DNA of 11,872 nt from Defluviitaleaceae bacterium (lineage in GTDB: Bacteria > Bacillota_A > Clostridia > Lachnospirales > WQUN01): positions 1-11,872 of the forward strand of contig WREB01000011.1 of assembly GCA_009779525.1 (NCBI GenBank). Direction: 5' to 3'. Both the position numbers and the translations under genes were made by a program. Positions 7,428 through 11,872 of this stretch are shown piece after piece (position 1 is the first letter of the stretch; each line of letters starts with the position of its first letter). Under the pieces are notes generated by a model. It was not told the DNA's origin, did no database searches, and saw only the letters and a program-made list of their open reading frames with translations.

Positions 7428-10400
7428 TTAAAATATTGGGTTCATACCGCCGGCGGCCGCGCTGTTTCTCAAATGGTCGCTGATCTTCTTGTCTTCTTGC
7501 TGTATGTGGTTTACCAGCCATTTTATGACTATTTTGTTGACGTCGTCGCTTAATTGCTTTGATGAACCGGTTTGCTCGAAGCGTTCCGTCAATTCGCCGA
7601 TCGCGCTTTGGATTTCGGCGTGAAGTTTCTTATGCATAACATATTCCGGGAATCCGCATTCGAGCTGCAGCGCTTCCTCGTCGGTAAAATGCTTGACCGC
7701 GGTTTCCACCAAAAAGTCCAGCGTCCCGCGGAGGTTTTCCGTTTCGGCGCCCACCTCGCACGAGCGCACGAGGTCGTCGAGCTTTTCGAACAGTTTCTGG
7801 TGCTGCATGTCGACGATGGCGTTTCCCGTAAGCAAGTTATCGTCCCACGCTATGCCAAGCTCAAGTTCGTGCACGTTCTTCATCTTCATGGAGGCGCTGC
7901 TTCCGGTCAGGTACTTGTGCAGCATTTCAAACAAAGCGTCCGCGTCGATCGGTTTGCCGGTATGGTCGTTCATACCCGACGAAAGGCATTTTTCGATGTC
8001 TTCCTTAAAGACGTTCGCGGTCATCGCGATTATCGGCACGGTCTTCGCCCGGTCGGCGTCGAGCGCGCGGATGGCGCGCGTCGCGTCGTATCCGTCCATT
8101 TCGGGCATGTTTACGTCCATCAGAATCAGGTCGTATTTGTCGGGTCTTTCCTTATACATCGAGACGGCGACGCTGCCGTTGTCAGCGTAGTCGAAGGATA
8201 CTTGCGTCTCTTCCAAAATCGCGCTGATTATCTCCCTGTTGATTTCGATATCTTCCGCGATAAGCAAAGTGTATTCATAGAAATCGTACCTGCGCTTCGC
8301 TATCTTTTTGCGCGTCGCTTCCGAATCTTCGCCGGAATCCGTGCCCATGCAAAAATTTATAGCGTCGATTAGCATCGAAGGAAGGAGCGGCTTTGAGATA
8401 TGCTGCTTGACCCCGGCTGACGCGGCTTCGCTTTGGATCGCGTTCCAGTCGGAGGCAGATACCAAAAGCACGACCGAGTTCGATTTTTGGATTTCTTTTA
8501 TTTTTTTAGTCAGCTCTATTCCGTCCATGTCGGGCATCTGCCAGTTAATGAAAATTAAATTAAACTTTTTATCGGAGGCGGCCCGGATCTTTTCGAGCGC
8601 CTCCGTTCCGCCCGAGGCGACTTCGCAATAAAGCTTGTTAGCCTTCATCAAATGTTGGAAATAGGCCCTCGTCTCTATCGAATCGTCGACCGCGAGTATC
8701 CGGATCTCCTCGGCCCTCACGTTGAGGAGCATGCTTTTCTGCGGTTTTTCGCCGAGCCTTTTCACCTTTACCGTGAAGATGAATTTCGCGCCCTTGCCAA
8801 GCTCGGACTCCACCCATATATCGCCGCCCATCAGTTCCACGATGCGTTTCGATATCGTGAGTCCCAGCCCCGTTCCGCCGAAATTTTTTGCGATGTTTGA
8901 ATCCGCCTGGCCGAAGGATTTGAACAGCCTGGCTTGCTGCTCCTTCGATATCCCGATTCCGGTGTCCGAAACTTCGATCTTAAGCGTCGTCTCTTGGCCC
9001 GATTCGCCGACGTTTTCGATGTTAAGGATTATCACGCCCTTGTCCGGGGTGAATTTGATCGCGTTTGTAAGCAGGTTCGTTATCACCTGCGAAAGCCGCA
9101 GCTCGTCGCTTTCGATGTAGGCGGGCACGCTTTCGCCGATGTCGACGATGAAATTCTGCGACTTCGCCTCGACGCGCACGTTCGCGACGTCGGTTATTCC
9201 GATAAGCATCTTTTCAAACTCGAACTCGCTGCAAGAGAGTTCGAACTTATCGGCCTCTATCTTCGACATGTCCAGGATGTCGTTGATTATCCCGAGCAGA
9301 TGCTTCGATGCGCTATCCGCCCTTTCGAAGCAGTAGTTCTTTTTATTCACGTCGTCAGTGTCCATCCCGATGTTTATCATCCCGATGATCGCGTTAAGCG
9401 GGGTGCGAATCTCGTGGCTCATGTGTGAGAGGAAATCGCTTTTCGCCTGCGAGGCGGCCTGCGTCGCGTCGATGGAAATCTTCGACTGCGTAATGTCCTT
9501 GATCAAAATTATGCTGCCTATGTGGGCGCCGCTTCGCATAACCGGCGTCACCTCGAGGCTGACGTAAACGTTTCCCGCGATCTTTTTTTCCGCCGAGACG
9601 GTCTGCTGCGTTTCCACCGCGCGCGCTTGCAGATCTAAGAAATCTTCGAACTTCGCGTCGAGGAAATTTTTCTCGATCAGCGGGCGAAGACCCGTGCCGA
9701 GCGACAACCTGGCAGTTTCGGGAAAAAGCCGCGGAAGGGATTTATTGTATGAGAGGATCGTTAGATTCTTGTCGACCACGAGATAGCCGTCCGAAATCAA
9801 ATCCACCACTTGTTGAAGCGTGATCGGCAGCGCGGTGATGAATTGGTACTTAAGAAACGCGACGGCGAAGCAGATCATCGAAAACGTGAACGCCACCATG
9901 CTTATGCTAAACGGAAGCTCGCCGACTCCGAACGAATACATGATGTTTAAGGCCAGGGTTATCAGGACGCCGGTGACTACAAGCTGGAACTGCAGCGAAA
10001 AGATGCGCGAGTTGCGAAAGGCGGCGACGAGCATGAAGATTATGCCCGCGGCGATGCAGCCGTAGGAATACGCCGAATGGAAGTAGTAATACGCGCCGTA
10101 AACCGCCTCGGACGAATAAAGCGAGAATTCGACGAAAAAAAGGTGGTGCAGCGAATTTGTGAAGACGACGATTATGCTTGCCGCGGGTATTACAAGAAAG
10201 GCGCAGTGCGCCGCCCTAGGCTTCCAATCGGGCTTGACGAGAGTTTGGCCCAAGTAAAGGATCGCGATCGGCGCAAGGCATATCCCGACGTAACAGACGT
10301 TTATAAGCGCCTGGTACGATTCGCCGGTCAAAAGCCTGACGTCCATTTCGAGAAGCGTCCCGACGCACCAGATCGTCATGACGCCAAGCAGCACGAGGAA

Positions 10401-10505
10401 GGCTTTCCGCATCTGCGAGGTCGGCGCGATTCGCGCGACGACCACGATCATGCTGATGCAAAACAGAAACGAAAGATGGACGAGGATAAACAGTATGGCG
10501 TTCAT
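7428..10505 (-). CDS. 7TM hybrid sensor histidine kinase with two receivers and a C-terminal bacteriohemerythrin domain
   Basis: This is a membrane-bound sensor kinase of 1025 residues. Residues 1-220 are hydrophobic and resemble the N-terminal 7TM region of histidine kinases. A PAS domain spans about 231-340. The HisKA H-box is SHEIRTP with His364. The HATPase has its N-box at 473-486, DTGIGI at 514-519 and GGTGLGL at 543-549. Receiver 1 (602-715) has D607/D608 and K705 but Asn654 where the phospho-Asp should be. Receiver 2 (746-867) is complete, with D752, D797 and K851. Residues 887-1013 form a bacteriohemerythrin with all seven expected diiron ligands: H902, H939, E943, H958, H962, H1000 and D1005. 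The likely input is therefore O2 or redox state, plus an unknown membrane signal. There is no Hpt domain, so phosphate would leave receiver 2 through a separate Hpt. The ATG at 10505 has AAGGAAG 8 nt upstream. Domain calls are strong; ligand and partner are inferred. Confidence 0.93.
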   Translation of the reverse strand: MNAILFILVHLSFLFCISMIVVVARIAPTSQMRKAFLVLLGVMTIWCVGTLLEMDVRLLTGESYQALINVCYVGICLAPIAILYLGQTLVKPDWKPRAAHCAFLVIPAASIIVVFTNSLHHLFFVEFSLYSSEAVYGAYYYFHSAYSYGCIAAGIIFMLVAAFRNSRIFSLQFQLVVTGVLITLALNIMYSFGVGELPFSISMVAFTFSMICFAVAFLKYQFITALPITLQQVVDLISDGYLVVDKNLTILSYNKSLPRLFPETARLSLGTGLRPLIEKNFLDAKFEDFLDLQARAVETQQTVSAEKKIAGNVYVSLEVTPVMRSGAHIGSIILIKDITQSKISIDATQAASQAKSDFLSHMSHEIRTPLNAIIGMINIGMDTDDVNKKNYCFERADSASKHLLGIINDILDMSKIEADKFELSCSEFEFEKMLIGITDVANVRVEAKSQNFIVDIGESVPAYIESDELRLSQVITNLLTNAIKFTPDKGVIILNIENVGESGQETTLKIEVSDTGIGISKEQQARLFKSFGQADSNIAKNFGGTGLGLTISKRIVELMGGDIWVESELGKGAKFIFTVKVKRLGEKPQKSMLLNVRAEEIRILAVDDSIETRAYFQHLMKANKLYCEVASGGTEALEKIRAASDKKFNLIFINWQMPDMDGIELTKKIKEIQKSNSVVLLVSASDWNAIQSEAASAGVKQHISKPLLPSMLIDAINFCMGTDSGEDSEATRKKIAKRRYDFYEYTLLIAEDIEINREIISAILEETQVSFDYADNGSVAVSMYKERPDKYDLILMDVNMPEMDGYDATRAIRALDADRAKTVPIIAMTANVFKEDIEKCLSSGMNDHTGKPIDADALFEMLHKYLTGSSASMKMKNVHELELGIAWDDNLLTGNAIVDMQHQKLFEKLDDLVRSCEVGAETENLRGTLDFLVETAVKHFTDEEALQLECGFPEYVMHKKLHAEIQSAIGELTERFEQTGSSKQLSDDVNKIVIKWLVNHIQQEDKKISDHLRNSAAAGGMNPIF

Positions 10506-10513
10506 ATTAACGA

Positions 10514-10520
10514 CTTCCTT
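10514..10520 (-). promoter_or_regulatory. Shine-Dalgarno of the 7TM hybrid kinase
   Basis: Read on the minus strand this is AAGGAAG, with an 8-nt spacer to the ATG at 10505. The 47-nt gap around it holds no hairpin followed by a T-tract, so read-through from the permease genes is plausible. Confidence 0.6.
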
Positions 10521-10552
10521 ACGGAGTTATTTCGTTTATTTGCCGGCGGAAT

Positions 10553-11473
10553 TCAAGCCTTGACCGATCCCACCATTATTCCCTTTACGAAATGTTTTTG
10601 TAAAAACGGGTAGACCATGATAATCGGCGTGACCGAAATCACGGTGACGGCTAGCCTTACGGAGGAGGGGGTTATCCGCCTCCAAACCGGATCGTCGGCC
10701 ATTATGCCCCCGGAGAGCCGCATGGCGTTTTGCCGGAGGTTCATTTCATTGATCATCTCCTGCAGCAGCGTCGGCAGGGGCACGAGCGCGCGGTTGCCCC
10801 GCATGTAGAAGAATCCGGTCGTCCAGTCGTTCCAGTGCCCGACGGCGGCAAAGAGTCCCAGCGCCGCGAAGACGGGCTTAGCCAGCGGTATTATAAGTAA
10901 AAAATAGATTTTTATATAGGACGCTCCGTCCATCCGCGCGCTTTCCTCTATTTCGGGGTGGATCGTCGAGGTGAACTGCGCCCTGAAGATTATCATGTTC
11001 CAATAGCCGTAAAGGCCGGGAATGATGAAGATCCAAAACGTATCGGTCAGGCCAAGCTCGTTCATGAGCAGATAAGTCGCGATGAAGCTCCCGGGAATTA
11101 TGAACGTGAGGAATAAAAAATTTGAGAGGAACCGCGTCCCGGGCATCTGCCGCTTGGTCATGACATAGGCTAGCGACGACGTGCAAAAAAGCGTCGTGAC
11201 CGTTCCGGTTATGGTTTTCGCGAACGAGACGAACAGCGCCTGCACTATGCCGGGGCGGACGAACGCCATGTATATGTTTTCGAAGGTGAACTTGCGCGGC
11301 CAGAAGTACAGGCCGCCCTTCGCGGCGTCAGTTCCTTCGTTGAGCGCGGCGACGTACATGTTCCAGAACGGGTAGAGGCAGACGAAGGCGAAAAGCGAAA
11401 GCAGGACGATGTTGATTATTTCCCAGACCTTCACCCGGTGCATGTTTTTTAACGAAGCTTCCCTTTTTTTCAT
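10553..11473 (-). CDS. Carbohydrate ABC transporter permease, YtcP/CUT1 type
   Basis: This is the second membrane subunit of the sugar importer, 306 residues, a normal length for the family. Hydrophobic segments lie near residues 18-40, 77-103, 115-135, 143-163, 193-213 and 272-293, consistent with six membrane helices. The EAA loop is at residues 175-200 (EESARMDGASYIKIYF, then LLIIPLAKP), with the conserved DGA and the closing Pro. The MxxELGLTDTFW region and the C-terminal KHFVKGIMVGSVKA are typical of YtcP-like proteins (a C-terminal FVKGxMxGxVK is common). The ATG at 11473 is chosen because a GGGAGGG Shine-Dalgarno sits 7 nt upstream. The gene probably forms a heterodimer with the LplB-type permease just upstream. 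No ATPase gene is visible; CUT1 importers often share an MsmK-like ATPase encoded elsewhere. The hybrid kinase gene starts 47 nt after its stop. Confidence 0.93.
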   Translation of the reverse strand: MKKREASLKNMHRVKVWEIINIVLLSLFAFVCLYPFWNMYVAALNEGTDAAKGGLYFWPRKFTFENIYMAFVRPGIVQALFVSFAKTITGTVTTLFCTSSLAYVMTKRQMPGTRFLSNFLFLTFIIPGSFIATYLLMNELGLTDTFWIFIIPGLYGYWNMIIFRAQFTSTIHPEIEESARMDGASYIKIYFLLIIPLAKPVFAALGLFAAVGHWNDWTTGFFYMRGNRALVPLPTLLQEMINEMNLRQNAMRLSGGIMADDPVWRRITPSSVRLAVTVISVTPIIMVYPFLQKHFVKGIMVGSVKA

Positions 11474-11480
11474 ATCTCCG

Positions 11481-11487
11481 CCCTCCC
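11481..11487 (-). promoter_or_regulatory. Shine-Dalgarno of the YtcP-type permease
   Basis: Read on the minus strand this is GGGAGGG, with a 7-nt spacer to the ATG at 11473. It lies within the 16-nt gap after the LplB-type gene and supports both the chosen start and co-transcription of the pair. Confidence 0.7.
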
Positions 11488-11489
11488 TT

Positions 11490-11872
11490 CTATAGAAGCG
11501 AAAGTTCCGCGTATTTTTTCGAAAAATAGTTGGCGATGCGTATCAGCGTGAAGCCGATCGCGGCCTGCACGAGCCCGACCGCCGCGCCGTACCCGTATTG
11601 GCCGCCGAGGATCCCCTTGTCGACGACGTATAAGTCGAGCGTTTCGGCGAGCGCGCGGTTGCCGGGCGTCGCAAGCAGGTAAAGCTGCTCCCATCCGGTC
11701 CGAAGAAAACCCGCGAGGCTCATTATGCCGACGAAAACCATCGTGGTTTTTATCGCGGGCAGCGAGATGTGCCATATCTGGCGCGCGCGGTTGGCCCCGT
11801 CGATGGAGGCGGCCTCGTGAAGCGCCGGATCGACCCCGGTCAGCGCGGCTATGTATATTATCGTGCTCCAGC
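11490..11872 (-). CDS. ABC transporter permease, LplB/CUT1 type, C-terminal part (5' end outside window)
   Basis: This is one half of the membrane channel of a carbohydrate ABC importer in the cytoplasmic membrane. The frame is open from the window edge to a TAG stop and gives about 126 residues. They begin with an aromatic and hydrophobic stretch (WSTIIYIAAL), then the EAA loop (EAASIDGANRARQIW followed by HISLPAIK), which contacts the ATPase. After that come a membrane segment and the typical LplB tail with a GGQYGYGAAVGL element and a last helix ending in ANYFSKKYAELSLL. An ATG at 11741 lies inside the EAA-following helix and is not the true start. The next permease starts 16 nt downstream, the usual order for LplB-YtcP pairs. 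The substrate is probably an oligosaccharide or polysaccharide fragment by family. The binding protein is not in the window. Family assignment is secure; the substrate is unknown. Confidence 0.92.
   Translation of the reverse strand, partial: WSTIIYIAALTGVDPALHEAASIDGANRARQIWHISLPAIKTTMVFVGIMSLAGFLRTGWEQLYLLATPGNRALAETLDLYVVDKGILGGQYGYGAAVGLVQAAIGFTLIRIANYFSKKYAELSLL

Noticed and set aside
7366..7521. A 52-residue N-terminal extension of the HD-GYP protein
   Set aside because: It overlaps the end of the kinase gene, has no receiver-like content, and a strong GGGAGG precedes the ATG at 7365.
7572..8372. A 266-codon plus-strand frame
   Set aside because: It is antisense to receiver 2 and the hemerythrin part of the 7TM kinase, which have clear motifs. 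The plus-strand translation has none.
10521..10552. A possible promoter before the 7TM kinase (TTGAAT and an A/T-rich ATAACT-like box)
   Set aside because: The -10-like box is poor and the spacing (18-20 nt) is off; the TTGAAT overlaps the permease stop by chance. Not strong enough to annotate.
1..11872. CRISPR arrays, insertion sequences, tRNA or rRNA genes, att sites
   Set aside because: Coding sequence fills nearly the whole window. I saw no spaced direct repeats, no transposase motifs and no RNA-gene signatures.

Overview
All six complete genes and both edge-truncated genes lie on the minus strand, so the window reads from high to low coordinates. The DNA looks moderately GC-rich. Starts are preceded by purine-rich Shine-Dalgarno sequences, mostly GGAGG or AGGGAG. 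The gene families (LplB/YtcP-type sugar permeases, a 7TM-headed hybrid kinase, a sensory [FeFe]-hydrogenase, a bacteriohemerythrin domain, a solute-binding lipoprotein sensor) point to a strictly or mostly anaerobic fermentative bacterium. Clostridia (Bacillota) or a Treponema-like spirochaete fit best. The sequence alone does not let me choose between them.

Layout in transcription order. (1) 11872-10553: the end of an LplB-type permease and a complete YtcP/CUT1-type permease, the membrane part of a carbohydrate ABC importer whose binding protein is outside the window. (2) 10505-7428: a 1025-residue membrane hybrid histidine kinase with 7TM, PAS, HisKA, HATPase, two receiver domains and a C-terminal bacteriohemerythrin domain. 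(3) 7365-6355: a REC-HD-GYP response regulator, a predicted c-di-GMP phosphodiesterase. (4) 6358-1649: a 1569-residue fusion of a sensory [FeFe]-hydrogenase (HydS-like) to four PAS domains, a histidine kinase, a receiver and an Hpt domain. (5) 1600-689: a REC-GGDEF response regulator, a predicted diguanylate cyclase. (6) 680 to the window edge: the N-terminal part of a lipoprotein with a family-3 solute-binding domain, probably the input end of another sensor.

Gaps between genes are about 8-62 nt, one pair overlaps by 4 nt, and I see no intrinsic terminator, so co-transcription of at least the signalling genes is likely. The most interesting reading is a gas- and redox-responsive c-di-GMP switch. 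One kinase carries an O2-binding-type diiron module, and the other carries an H2-sensing-type H-cluster domain with its own Hpt. Two response regulators with closely similar receivers would make (GGEEF) or destroy (HD-GYP) c-di-GMP. The domain assignments are seen in the sequence. The gas ligands, the phosphate routing and the link to sugar import are inference.
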